Assembly (NCBI GenBank): GCA_902806575.1
Contig: CADCXD010000003.1
Location: 186,001-250,000, forward strand
Direction: 5' to 3'
Length of the DNA: 64,000 nucleotides
Origin: Jackrogersella multiformis
Lineage: Eukaryota > Ascomycota > Sordariomycetes > Xylariales > Hypoxylaceae
A model generated the notes under the pieces. The model did no database searches, was not told where the DNA came from, and worked only from the letters and a program-made list of their open reading frames with translations. The position numbers and the translations under genes were made by a program. Positions 46,439 through 56,821 of this stretch are shown here, in pieces. Position 1 is the first letter of the stretch; each line of letters starts with the position of its first letter.

Positions 46439-48631
46439 GCTGGTCAATGTGACGTTAATGTAATCACAAAAGAGGATTTTGACCCAGAGAAACGGTCGTC
46501 TTCACCCAAACTGATTCCTTTTAGAAAAGGGGGAAGGAAAGCTTAAGTACGCCATCTACACCTTATTGTAAGCAAGCACCTCTCCATGCTAGAGTATAAC
46601 TAAACATGATTAATGATATCTATACATCATATAACGTGAGATTCAGTACTCGGTCGTAAGTGAATATCCGTGGACTCGGTCTAAAATGGTTCCTGGAGAG
46701 ATAATGGTGTCGCGAACCGAACTCCTGGTGGCCTAGAGCTACGCCGTCAATCGATGGTCGGGAACTTAAACGACACCACAATATCTCGGATGTGCCTAGT
46801 CAAATTCGATCTTAAAACCCGTGAAATTATAAAATTCCGGGAAGCACGATTGGCTGACGCTTAGAAAGACAGCGCACGTGAAGCAAAATATCGACCTAAG
46901 AGCAAGACTGGTCCAGAATTAAGCTTCAATTTAGAGCAGACCGTCCATGGCTTAGATAGCGATCTAGGCTGAGCTACCACGCCTTTCTCCTCACGGTAAG
47001 CGGCATCTGGCGAAAGGCTCTAATGGCCTCGCATCTAGATAGGAGTGCGAGTCAGGTAAACTGTCATTTTGGGGGTGGTATAATTCCACGACTCGGTCAA
47101 CCGTAATATTGAGAATAGAACATTCCTATGATTCCAATTAATCCAAGACTTGAACGATAGATAGGCGCGATGATTGAGATAAATTCTTATGTCACCTACT
47201 ATAATATTTCTCTTCTGAGTTTTAGCTTGACTACCTAGGGACGTAGTTGTGGGTATTCCGCCATTGCTTTTTCGATATTACTTTTGCTTGGTAGTAAATA
47301 TCATGATGAACACCTAACCCAGCAAATATCAATGCCAACACCATACCTAATATTGTCTCATGTTTAAATTATTTACTTTCCTAGTCCTTCAGTCATGAAG
47401 GGTAATCATAGTTGGTATCTACTAGCCACTAAACTCAAAACGTAGATTCTCAAGAGCGAATTTGGAGGTTAAGGTGAAAGTCGTTCTTCTGTACCTGAGA
47501 CTTGTAGCGGCTCTTAAGGCTACCTCTTTATGCGGGAGGTAGAAGAGATGTGGATTCGGTTCTTTGGGAATCTAGATATCTAGATGTGTAACGTCCATAG
47601 CCCCTTTCCCCCTTGTTTCCGTTGACTTCTTATTTCCGTATTAGCAATCAGATCGTTGGACCCACTCTAGTTGTTTGGTGGACGTTCGAATTCGTACCTA
47701 CCTAGGTATTAATACCTCCCTACCTAGGTAGCTGGGTAGGTAGGTAGTAACACCATGGTCTTCAAAATCATTCAAGACCGTAACATAGTTGCCTAGTGCC
47801 TAGGTAGCTAGGTATGTGCTAAAAGCGAATAGACGAGTTAATGAGATTATTGTTTGATCGATACGTATGAGAGCCGAAGAAATGAGAGTATTCGGCTCTT
47901 AAAACCCAATAATATTACGTTACGATCATTGGGATGATGCATTGGGATCTCCCTGTTTAACCCATTTTAGGTGTTTACCGACATTTTGTGCGGATACATA
48001 AAAGTTTTTCGTTTTTCATTCACTACTCCTACTCTGGTCTGGGTTAGACGACCGGAAATAATAGCGGGAATGTCAGTTTACCTTTCTTAAATGCCCTCAA
48101 AAAAACAGGGATCTTAGGGACTAAAAGTAAGGAATGTTAATTTTTTATGATATCTCATAATTCACTTCATCCCCACGTAACAGATGACAAGCCGACTGGA
48201 ATTGAATCTCTTTGGGGTCTTTCAGGCACAGCTGGCGCAGTTACAAAATACTAGCTGCCTAGCAAGGATTTACATCACATTAAGGGTTCGCGATGCAGAT
48301 ATGACGCTACTCAACCGGCAATGGGTTTCTGCTGGGTCCAATGCAGGGGATGGGATGGGATGGATGCCAAGCTCGGGATAGTTAAAGCTCATGCAGATGA
48401 TGACGCGAGCCGCGATCTGCCACATCCCGGTACGAAGTACTCACGTACGCGTCACAGACTGACCCCTTTCCTATTTATGAAAAGTTCAGGGCACTCATGG
48501 TGCGGCCGACAGCAGGCTATCGAATGTGGTGTAAAACATCATCTTTTTTCCCTCCTCATTCGTTCGGAATCGGAGGTTGAAAAGTTCCCATTGGAATGGT
48601 TTAGCTGTTTACTTTTCTTTTAGTTATAACT
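46439..48631. other. Intergenic of 2.2 kb between divergent genes
   Basis: No gene is supported. A palindrome cluster occurs at 47695-47750 and further single copies around 47232 and 47798. A frame at 48184-48381 begins with ATG but has no recognisable features and probably lies in the leader of the downstream gene. Confidence 0.5.
47695..47750. repeat. CCTAGG/TAGGTAGG palindrome cluster
   Basis: Three CCTAGG centres are flanked by TACCTACC or TAGGTAGG within 56 bp. They lie in the 2.2-kb gap between the WSC gene and the glycosyltransferase-like gene. Confidence 0.7.
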
Positions 48632-50176
48632 ATGGCACTTGTTGTTAGCCCGCGAGGTTTGCGATCTATTGTTCTTGGACTTTCCACTATTGCTCTTGTG
48701 TTAGTAGCTTTATACCACGGCTTAGGGGTCAGCGAGAACTTCCTACCGAACCTCCCTATGATAAACGGTGGCGGACCGAAGCAAGCTGGTACTCACGAGA
48801 ACTACCGTCCGACGAACACTCACACGCCCCCCAAATATAAACCGACTCCTACCTTGGCCATACAATCGGTGATCGACCCATTCCCTCTTCTCTCAGAGCC
48901 GACAACAACCCCCCCTCCAATACCAGAATACAATGTCCCGCGACCTGGCCTTCATCGAGAGTATGGCATTTCGTACATGCCACCCCTTTTCATCGGCTTC
49001 ACACGCCAATGGCCGATGCTCCTGCAATGCATAATCAGCTATCTGACCGCTGGCTGGCCGCCCGAATCCATATTTGTCGTCGAGAATACCGGCGTTCAAG
49101 ATTCCAACGTGCTAGGAAAACTCAGCCTTCAAAATCCCTTCTACCTCGATCACGCAACGTTACGCAAGCTCAGAGTCAATGTCATACAGACACCTGTGTT
49201 GTTGAGCTTTTCGCAGATGCAGAACTTCTTCCTTTCGACCGCCCGCGCTCGGTCTTGGCCGTACTATTTCTACTCGCATCAAGATGTGCTAGTGTTTTCG
49301 CTTGAGGATGGACCCGATCTTATGCAGCGTCCCGGCGACAGGGATTGGTTCTTCTATGATGAACAGGATGAGGCGGATGTCATGCGGCCAGCCGCTGCCG
49401 GCCTGGATGGATACAGAACTATTTACGAGAACTGCCTCCGAGAGCTAAACCAAACATTGGAGCGCGAGGAACGTTGGGCCTTCCGCTGGTTCCAATATGA
49501 TCACCTTACGTTAGTGAATAAAGAAGCGTTGGATGCTGTAGGTGGCTGGGATTCATTAATACCATACTACGGTAGCGATTGCGATATGAACGCGAGATTG
49601 GAGATGGACGGGTGGACAATGAGGCATCGTCGCGTAGGTATTATCAACGACGTGTCGACGGTATTGGAGGATCTGGCGGTATTGTATCGCGACCCCAATG
49701 TCACACCCAGATTCAATGATCCGAATCCAGTATCCAAGGTAGACGAACAGCCAAAACAGAAGCAGAAGAAGCCACAGAAAGAGGACCAGAAAGAGCTTTT
49801 TAAGGAAGAGCACAAGGATGGCAAGAAAGACGAAGGGGCGCAAAAACGGGAGGCGAAGGTCAATGGTACCGGTGGTATGGGCATCGCCAGAGCAGTTGAG
49901 TACTTCCGAGAGCTTGTTAATGTCGGCAACGACATGGGAGCCTACAAGTACCGCGACGATAAGAATGCGCGTAATTCGTGGCAAAATAGCCAACACGGGG
50001 GGGTGGGCGAGCCATATGCGTATGACGCTGAAGGGTTCTCAACGTCGTTCTGGATTCTGGCAGAGGCGGGTCGCGAGATTTTCCGTCAGAAATGGGGTCA
50101 CCAAGACTGCGACTTGGTCGAGGGTACAGCCCTGAAGTTGGAAGATCAGTGGCTCGTCGAGAAGGACTGGGAATAA
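48632..50176 (+). CDS. Type II membrane glycosyltransferase-like protein
   Basis: This intronless gene encodes 514 aa. An N-terminal signal anchor (IVLGLSTIALVLVALYHGL, about 12-30) and a Pro/Thr-rich stem (about 50-100) precede a luminal domain. That domain starts at PPLFIGFTRQWPMLLQCIISYL. GT-A-like features follow: FVVENTG, then YFYSHQDVLVFS (an Asp-containing motif in the usual donor-binding position) and YYGSDCDMNARLEMDGW. A highly charged Lys/Gln/Glu insertion (about 365-410) interrupts the domain before a conserved C-terminus ending in EFDC-like aromatic and acidic segments. A Golgi location and a glycosyltransfer role are inferred from topology and motifs. I do not recognise a named family. 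The coding start follows a TTTTCTTTTAG pyrimidine tract that could be a 5' UTR splice acceptor. Confidence 0.7.
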   Translation: MALVVSPRGLRSIVLGLSTIALVLVALYHGLGVSENFLPNLPMINGGGPKQAGTHENYRPTNTHTPPKYKPTPTLAIQSVIDPFPLLSEPTTTPPPIPEYNVPRPGLHREYGISYMPPLFIGFTRQWPMLLQCIISYLTAGWPPESIFVVENTGVQDSNVLGKLSLQNPFYLDHATLRKLRVNVIQTPVLLSFSQMQNFFLSTARARSWPYYFYSHQDVLVFSLEDGPDLMQRPGDRDWFFYDEQDEADVMRPAAAGLDGYRTIYENCLRELNQTLEREERWAFRWFQYDHLTLVNKEALDAVGGWDSLIPYYGSDCDMNARLEMDGWTMRHRRVGIINDVSTVLEDLAVLYRDPNVTPRFNDPNPVSKVDEQPKQKQKKPQKEDQKELFKEEHKDGKKDEGAQKREAKVNGTGGMGIARAVEYFRELVNVGNDMGAYKYRDDKNARNSWQNSQHGGVGEPYAYDAEGFSTSFWILAEAGREIFRQKWGHQDCDLVEGTALKLEDQWLVEKDWE

Positions 50177-50926
50177 GCCCTAGTAGAGCGGTAGACTAGG
50201 CGGGTTAAAACGGGCATCGGTTCCCTAGGCGTTCTGATTTTTTGAGGGCGGATGGAATATTGCAATGATACCACCCTATAGATCATAGATATCTCGTGAA
50301 TAATTAGGCCTAATTATGTACATATGACAGAGTAAAACATCATACCAATAGCATAGTCGTTGTCACACACTCTCTCTTCGTGCTTGCCAAGTACCTACCT
50401 AGGTATAGGTAGGTACTTAGTAAGATTTATCAGGGGCTCAAGCTTCAACTTCAAAATATCCACGTGTTTGACTCAAACTTGATGTGGTGATAAAACCGCA
50501 AGTTAGATTAACCTCAAAGATCTGTTTCGTCGTATCGTAATCATGAGGTCAGGATACTATTCCGGTGATTATATTAATTAGCCTGGACCATAAAAGATAC
50601 ATGTACGTCGAAATCGTGATGTAAGGAAGGCCGGGTGCAAGAAATCTAAAGATACTCAACCCTAATTCGTTTTATTCTTCCTATCGGCGAGATGTCTATT
50701 TCATGTTATGTAAAGAGTCGGTTATCCACGGGTCATATAACTAAAGACTCCGACTAGAGTCTAAATAACCTAGATATTTTACTCGAACCCCCTAGGTTTA
50801 AGTGTTTTCTAAGACATCTAGGAATCTATGATTGTAAGTTATTTGTTGGCGTCCACTCATGCATGAAATATATAGCTCTTTTATCCCACCTTTCCTAACT
50901 CCAACCCGGGCCATTATTTCCATACC
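50177..50926. other. Intergenic with a 12-bp hairpin
   Basis: This lies between two convergent genes. It contains the inverted repeat at 50389-50418. No gene is seen. Confidence 0.55.
50389..50418. repeat. 12-bp inverted repeat of the CCTAGG family
   Basis: The perfect arms AAGTACCTACCT and AGGTAGGTACTT flank a 6-nt loop, AGGTAT. It lies about 215 bp past the stop of the glycosyltransferase-like gene and 510 bp past the dihydroorotase stop on the other strand, so it could end either transcript. Confidence 0.7.
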
Positions 50927-52401
50927 TTACTCTACCCACCTCAAGCTAAACACTTCTGCTCCCGCCTTGGAGATGCCCACCTTCATACTTCCATCCTCAT
51001 TGGACACGCTCGTAGGTATCTTCTCCCCCTTCCTCTCCAGGACGATCTTTTTAGTTGAAGTCTCGGGTAGCTTATAGAATCGCCGTCCGAAATGGCTGAG
51101 GAACCCCTCTAACTTATCCTGCGTCACATCCGCCTCCGTGATTACCCCTCGCTCGACTGCCTCTTCAAGGGCTATCAAGACGAGCTGCGTCACAAATGGC
51201 TGCGTGTATACTCCCGCCGGCGCCTTACCCTGCGCGGCTGAAGTCTTGGATTGGAGAGGGTGCGGGGCACTGTCGCTTCCACTAAAGACGATGACGATCA
51301 ATACACTAACTATCCTTGTAGAGGAAGGGTGGCCTGGAGATATAACTCACAAGAAAAACTTGGGATTACCGCTGACTACGGTTTTGACTAGCGTGTCTCT
51401 GTCAGTGGGCTTTTTTGGGATCGGCTTGCAGAAGGCAAAGGGGTCACAATGGGCATCGTCAGAGGTGAGGTATAAATGATGAGCAGTGATTGTCGCGCCA
51501 ACGGTCGGACCGCAAGCCTGCACGGCCGCTACGGCTGCTGCGGTAGTACAGTGCTCGAGCACGATGCGTAGTTGCGGAAACCGCTCATGAAGCGTCTTGA
51601 GCGTAGGAAGAAATGCCTCTTCGAGCGTCGTGTTGGCTGGTGCGAGAGACTCTAGGACCTCTCCGTGTAGGTTCAACACTAGCCCATGTTTCTCCATGGC
51701 GGCGAAAGTGTCGTAGAAGGACTCAAGATTCGAAACGCCAGACTCGGAGTTGGTCGTCACTCCTTGCGGGTACATCTTGACGCCCGTAATTCCGGCAGCT
51801 GCAGCTTGGGCAATAGCCTCAGGCGTAACAGAGGGGTGAAGCTTGGTGGGGGTTAGATGAAGAAATTCCTATAAGAGACTGAGGACTCGAGATAATATCA
51901 GAATGACTGACGAAGAGTGACATTAGGAAGTTAACATCTTTCGCAATTGCACGTAGTTTTAATTGATATTCAAGAACCTTGGTAATAGTTAGTTTATCAC
52001 GTCAAATTCTCATGTTCATCTATGACAGGAAGGTATTACTATGCAAAGGAACATACCTGATCGATAGTCGTAAGGGGTGGCACCTAACCCCAAATTGATC
52101 TATTAGCATATATCGATAGGATAGGAGCAATAGTTTCCCTTTATTTAGTTTATTGGGGCAACTGAAATAATTTTACATAAGAGGAGCTATGTACGTACGA
52201 GATTGGGCATGCTACATTCCCTCGTCAGCTCACATGATTCCTTTTCGGGAGCTTAGATATGAAGTCATACACAAATACCGTGTCGACGCCACCTTGGCGC
52301 ACAGTAGGCACCATCAACTCCATTAGTTCACCTTGTCGTAAGTGAACATGCATATCTGCTGTAGGCGGCAGCTTAAGCCGTTCGATACTTTTTAGCTGCA
52401 T
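50927..52401 (-). CDS. ura4: Dihydroorotase (URA4/PyrC type)
   Basis: I rebuild six exons on the minus strand: 52271-52401, 52199-52211, 52057-52083, 51912-51977, 51351-51841 and 50927-51281. They give 360 aa. All introns are GT-AG (59-115 bp); branch points ACTAAC and CTAAC are visible in introns 3 and 4. Exons 2 (13 nt) and 3 (27 nt) encode MPNL and VPPLTTIDQ, a conserved stretch. Dihydroorotase closes carbamoyl aspartate to dihydroorotate, the third step of pyrimidine synthesis. The zinc ligands HxH are in ADMHVHLRQG (His18, His20), the carbamylated lysine is Lys101 in GVKMYPQGVTTNS, further ligands are in LNLHGE and LEHCTT, and the catalytic Asp246 is in FFFGSDSAPHP. Length fits the homodimeric class. 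It is cytosolic. Confidence 0.88.
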
Positions 52402-53960
52402 TTTTATAGACTCGTGAAGGTATTTTAAACGATTTGGGAGTTTAGCTATGTAGTAAGTTGTAAGTGGTAAGTTGTAAGAGGAACCCCGCAGTTCTGATAG
52501 AATATTTTTTAAAGCTCAAGAGACGCGCGGGGCATCAATGTACGTAGTAGTCCCAGCTGTCTGGGTTGACCCCACTATTTTATGTAAAGGGGAGTGAGTG
52601 GGGGTCACATCTTTGCAGGTCGCGATTCACTGATGTTCATAAGTCAAAATATTAACAATGGCTCAACAGTTTCAAGGAATACATCTCAAATTTATCTCGC
52701 CATTGAAAATCAGTTGAATATGACAGCTTTACGGAGACTTAGTCCGATGAGCCAGGTAGATGTATCGAACCCAATGGTTTGGTAGGTATTAATTAAGGTT
52801 ATAGACCCATATATACCCGCTGATGAATATATGTACCTAGGTACAATTCTCTATTTGCTTAGTCAGCTGACACTGAGTTACGTAGATTTAAGTAAGTCAC
52901 CTCAAAGGATTGACTACGATAAATCAATGTTCTTATAATGCAGGGTACCTTATGAAACAAGCGTAAGTGATTTTAATATAGTAAGATCTGGAATGGTATA
53001 CCTAGGTACCTACACTTTTCGTATTGCCCGGATGGATTTTAAGTCAAGAGGCACCTACGTAACTGGAGATTAAAATCGACTGGAGACTCAGATCGGAAAT
53101 CGGATATATACAAATCCGATTTCCGAGTGCATAGATATGTACCTCTTAGCTAGTTCTAGGCACCTTGGCACATGGGCCGTCCCCCGTCTTCATTACAACA
53201 TTATTTTCTCTCGCCCGGAGACATCTAGCAATGATATCACCACAAATACAAGCCAGTGACTTTGAGTGATGATTATGGCAATAATGAAAACACCCACTAA
53301 GAGATCAAAGAGACAGACTTGTTCGTCGACACAAATAGAGAAGAGTCACGATATTTCACAACAAATAAGGATACAGCGAGGACAAACATGTGAATCTGAA
53401 CTAATATAAAGTTGGTCTACCTAGTTAATGATGAACATGTCTGTATCGATGTGGAAAGAAAATACCGTCATACACACCGGGGCTGGGGGCATTGATTACT
53501 AAAATCTTCTTAGCTCAGATCGGATAATCGTATCGATTTGACTTGATCTATCAGGTAGCGTTCTTGTGTGTATGTATGTGGGGTTCCTCAAATCCTTTAC
53601 ATCTAATCCAATTCTTGATCTACGATGCCTCACTCTGTTGGTTATCAACTCCTGAATACCTTGAGCTTATGGGCAAACATTCATGTACCTAATTAGCTAA
53701 CGCCTAATTAAGAAAAAGCGTCATGGCAGCCGACCTGTTACATTCCGGCTGTAGTACTTGGGTGACTAGACATACTATCATCGCGTATCAATATTCTTCA
53801 CAATGTTTGTATCAATGGGTAGGAGGTGGCGGCATTTCCTTCTTGGTATTCTATATATTGAAGAATTTATTCCCAATGGCTGTTCTGTCACGAACATCTC
53901 CATTCATTTCTTTCTAGCAGTGGTTACAGGTGTGATATTTTAATATAGAATTTCGTAGCT
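52402..53960. other. Intergenic between divergent genes, with a 13-bp hairpin
   Basis: This is promoter space for dihydroorotase (minus) and sulfate permease (plus). It contains the inverted repeat at 53093-53126 and two ACCTAGGTAC motifs (52840, 53002). The short frames in it have no recognisable features. Confidence 0.5.
53093..53126. repeat. 13-bp perfect inverted repeat
   Basis: The arms TCGGAAATCGGAT and ATCCGATTTCCGA are perfect, with an 8-nt loop (ATATACAA). It is unrelated to the CCTAGG family and lies about 835 bp upstream of the sulfate permease start. Confidence 0.8.
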
Positions 53961-56641
53961 ATGGCAGCAAGAAAGGCTGGCGCTGTGCTGGCCAAAGGAT
54001 TCGGTATTGACACCGACGAGCACAAACGAATAACTCCAGGCAATCTTGTCCAGCTCAACACCGAAGCGATTTCCCCGTTCGAGCCATTCATAGAAGAACT
54101 CCCAACTACTAAAGGATGGTTTATAGACCAGGCATCAGCTCGACCAGGTGTCATTTCATACCTTGTTAGCCTCTTCCCCTTTTCCCAATGGATCCAGCGG
54201 TATAATTTGCGGTGGTTCCTAGCTGATTTAATCTCTGGTAAGGCACTTCCTCTAATCTCTACCCAGTTCACTACCTCATTAACCATGCTTAGGGCTTACA
54301 CTTGCTCTTGTTATGATACCCCAAGGTCTGTCCTATGCGATACTTGCAAATCTGAGCCCGGAATATGGTCTTTATACGACCTTTGCGGGCGCATCGTTGT
54401 ACTGGATTTTTGGGACCTCAAAGGATGTTGCTGTCGGGGTATGTATAAACCTATGTTTAATTTTCCTTGCACATAGGATGAGTAGGATGCTAATTTTGAT
54501 GAAGGCAACGGCCGTTGTATCTCTCCTTGTTAGGAAGACAGGCACCGACGTAATCAAAAAGAATCCCCATTTTACTCGAGAAGATATTGCAAAGACTCAT
54601 GCTTTCCTAGCCGGCTGCATTTTCCTTCTCCTTGGCCTCTCAAGACTAGGTTGGGTTATCGAGCTCATCCCTCATGTGGCAACGTCGGCCTTCGTCACCG
54701 CTGCTGCAATAACCATCACTATTGGCCAGGTGCCAACCTTACTAGGAATAAAAAATGTAAACACGAGAGGCACGACCTATCACGTCTTCATCGATACATG
54801 CAAGGGACTCGGTCGAACCAAGGTAGATGCGGCGATAGGGCTGACAGCTTTGGCATTATTGACGTCTATAAAGTGTATATGCGAATACATGATCACAAGG
54901 CATTCTCGGCAAGAAGAGAATATGGGAGATAATCAATTACTGAACAATCGGAAAAAGAAACAGGAAAAAATATGGACTACCATATCCTCCCTTCGGTTTT
55001 TGTTTACCGTTGCCCTTTATATTTTAATCAGCTTTCTGGTTAACAGAAACTTCGTATTCGAGGAATCTAGGTTCCGAATTCTTGGGCAAATCCCAGTTGG
55101 TACGTGTATCATCATTTCATAGCACGTATATTCTCGTCAGCTCACACATGGCAGGTTTCAACCACGTTGGATCTCCGAAACTCCAGCTGGAATTAGTAAC
55201 TGCCCTTCTACCTGAACTTCCAGCTACCGCTATCATTATTATTATCGAACATATCGCCATCGGCAAGTCATTTGGCCGGAAAAACGCCTACACCATAGCT
55301 CCCTCGCAAGAGTTAGTCTCAATTGCTGCAACAAACCTTGTAGGCCCCTTTGTTGGCGCATACGCATCGACAGCATCGTTCGGCGGCAGTGCCGTGTTTT
55401 CTAAGGCCGGCGTAAGGACGCCCTTGGGTGGCATATTCAACGCTGTAGTTCTGGTCCTTACACTATATTTCTTGCACCCGGTACTATATTGGATCCCAAC
55501 GGCCAGTCTTGCAGCTTTAATAATCCACGCCGTCATCAACTTGATTGAGCCTCCGGCCCACGTATTCAAATCATGGTTGATATCACCACCGGATGTTTTC
55601 ATTTACTTCGTCGGAGTTCTGACTTCCATCTTCAGCTCACTCGAGAACGGGATTTATGCCACTGTGGCCTTATCTGCTGGCCTCCTTTTAATGCGACTTG
55701 CTCGGGCTCAGGGGCGGTTCCTCGGCCGAGTTCGGGTTTATTCGTACCCAAATTCTAGGAATGGAGGACATGCTGCTAGCAACTCGTCGTCTAGGTCAAC
55801 TCCTATTCTGCAGCAGAAGACGAACATGTCCTCGAGAGATGTCTTCTTTCCACTCGATCGAAATGATGCCTCCAATCCTTTGGTCTGTGTCGAATCACCA
55901 CAACCCGGAGTATTCATTTATCGCTTTCCCGACGGGTTCAACTATCTCAACCAAGCCCAGCACATGGACTCGCTTCTAGCATACGTAATGAAAGAGACCC
56001 ATCGTACTGAAGCACTTCACTACGAACATCCTGGGGTAAGTTTAGATTATATCACTTATGAAAGGGAAATCCACTGACCTAAATCTTAGGATCGCCCTTG
56101 GAACGAGCCCGTTAATTCCCAGATTCGAGTGTCACCCGATCACCCTGATCTAGAAGCCTCTAAGCCAATCCTCCAGGCCCTCATTCTTGACTTTTCTACG
56201 GTCAATAGCACCTGTGTCGGTGCTATTGACGGACTGGTTGAGCTTCGAGAACAACTATGCCGCTGGACGAAGCCAGATCCCGTCCAATGGCACTTCGCGA
56301 GCGTCGAAGACCGATGGGTACGACGGGCTTTAGTTGTAGCAGGATTCGGGTACCCAAGCAGAGAAGAATTAACGGATCATAAGCGTTGGAAGCCAGTGTT
56401 CAGTCTTGCGGAACAGACGGGGAGCCGCACGAATGGTGAGTCGCCGTCGACCGAGTCGTCTACCGGAAATACTACAGACAGGGCAATCACTAGGGACGTG
56501 GAAAGGGGGGATGCTGGCGTAGGAGTCACAACGCTGGAGACCGGAAGGCTAGCAGCTGTTCATGGAATTAACTATCCTAATTTTCATGTTGATCTTGCGG
56601 CCGCGGTCGAGGCTGTTGTTGGGTTTGCCACTCCAGATTGA
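53961..56641 (+). CDS. SulP-family sulfate permease with STAS domain
   Basis: There are five exons: 53961-54237, 54293-54438, 54505-55099, 55155-56035 and 56090-56641. The introns are 55, 66, 55 and 54 bp, GT-AG, with consistent phases. The product is 816 aa. It imports sulfate with protons at the plasma membrane. The hallmark first transmembrane region reads DLISGLTLALVMIPQGLSYA, the splice of intron 1 falling inside it, followed by LSPEYGLYTTFAG. Further motifs are DVAVGATAVVSLL, HVGSPKLQLELV and GGSAVFSKAGVRTPLGG. The C-terminal STAS domain begins in exon 4 (PGVFIYRFPDGFNYLNQA) and continues in exon 5 (LILDFSTVNSTCVGAID). Length and layout match the Neurospora CYS-13/CYS-14 and yeast SUL1/2 proteins. 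Sulfur-starvation control is typical of the family but is not shown by this sequence. Confidence 0.93.
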
Positions 56642-56821
56642 GATGTCTCGGTACCATTTTAATCATAAAATTAATTATTGTACCTAGGTGGATAGCACAT
56701 GAAGTTGCAAGGGGTGGATTTATAACCATTCAATTAGAATCATTAATGACCCTCATGATTATCTACCTACATAGGTGTTAAACCTTTCCACTAGTGACAG
56801 GACTCTAGATAATCTGGAAAC

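Noticed and set aside
51852..51872. Alternative dihydroorotase acceptor CTTATAG upstream of GAATTTC
   Set aside because: It would add EFLHLTPTK, which has no counterpart in the family, while the AAG acceptor at 51842 gives MSLFLHPSVTP, matching the family, after a consensus CTAAC branch.
52330..52360. Gln after the HVHLR motif of dihydroorotase as a catalytic defect
   Set aside because: The residue after the arginine varies in this family, while both histidines, the lysine and the catalytic aspartate are present. The enzyme is likely active.
53961..56641. A sulfur-metabolism gene cluster (homocysteine methyltransferase, thiol oxidase, sulfate permease)
   Set aside because: The genes are 24-50 kb apart with unrelated genes between them and on independent promoters. 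Chance co-occurrence is the simpler view.
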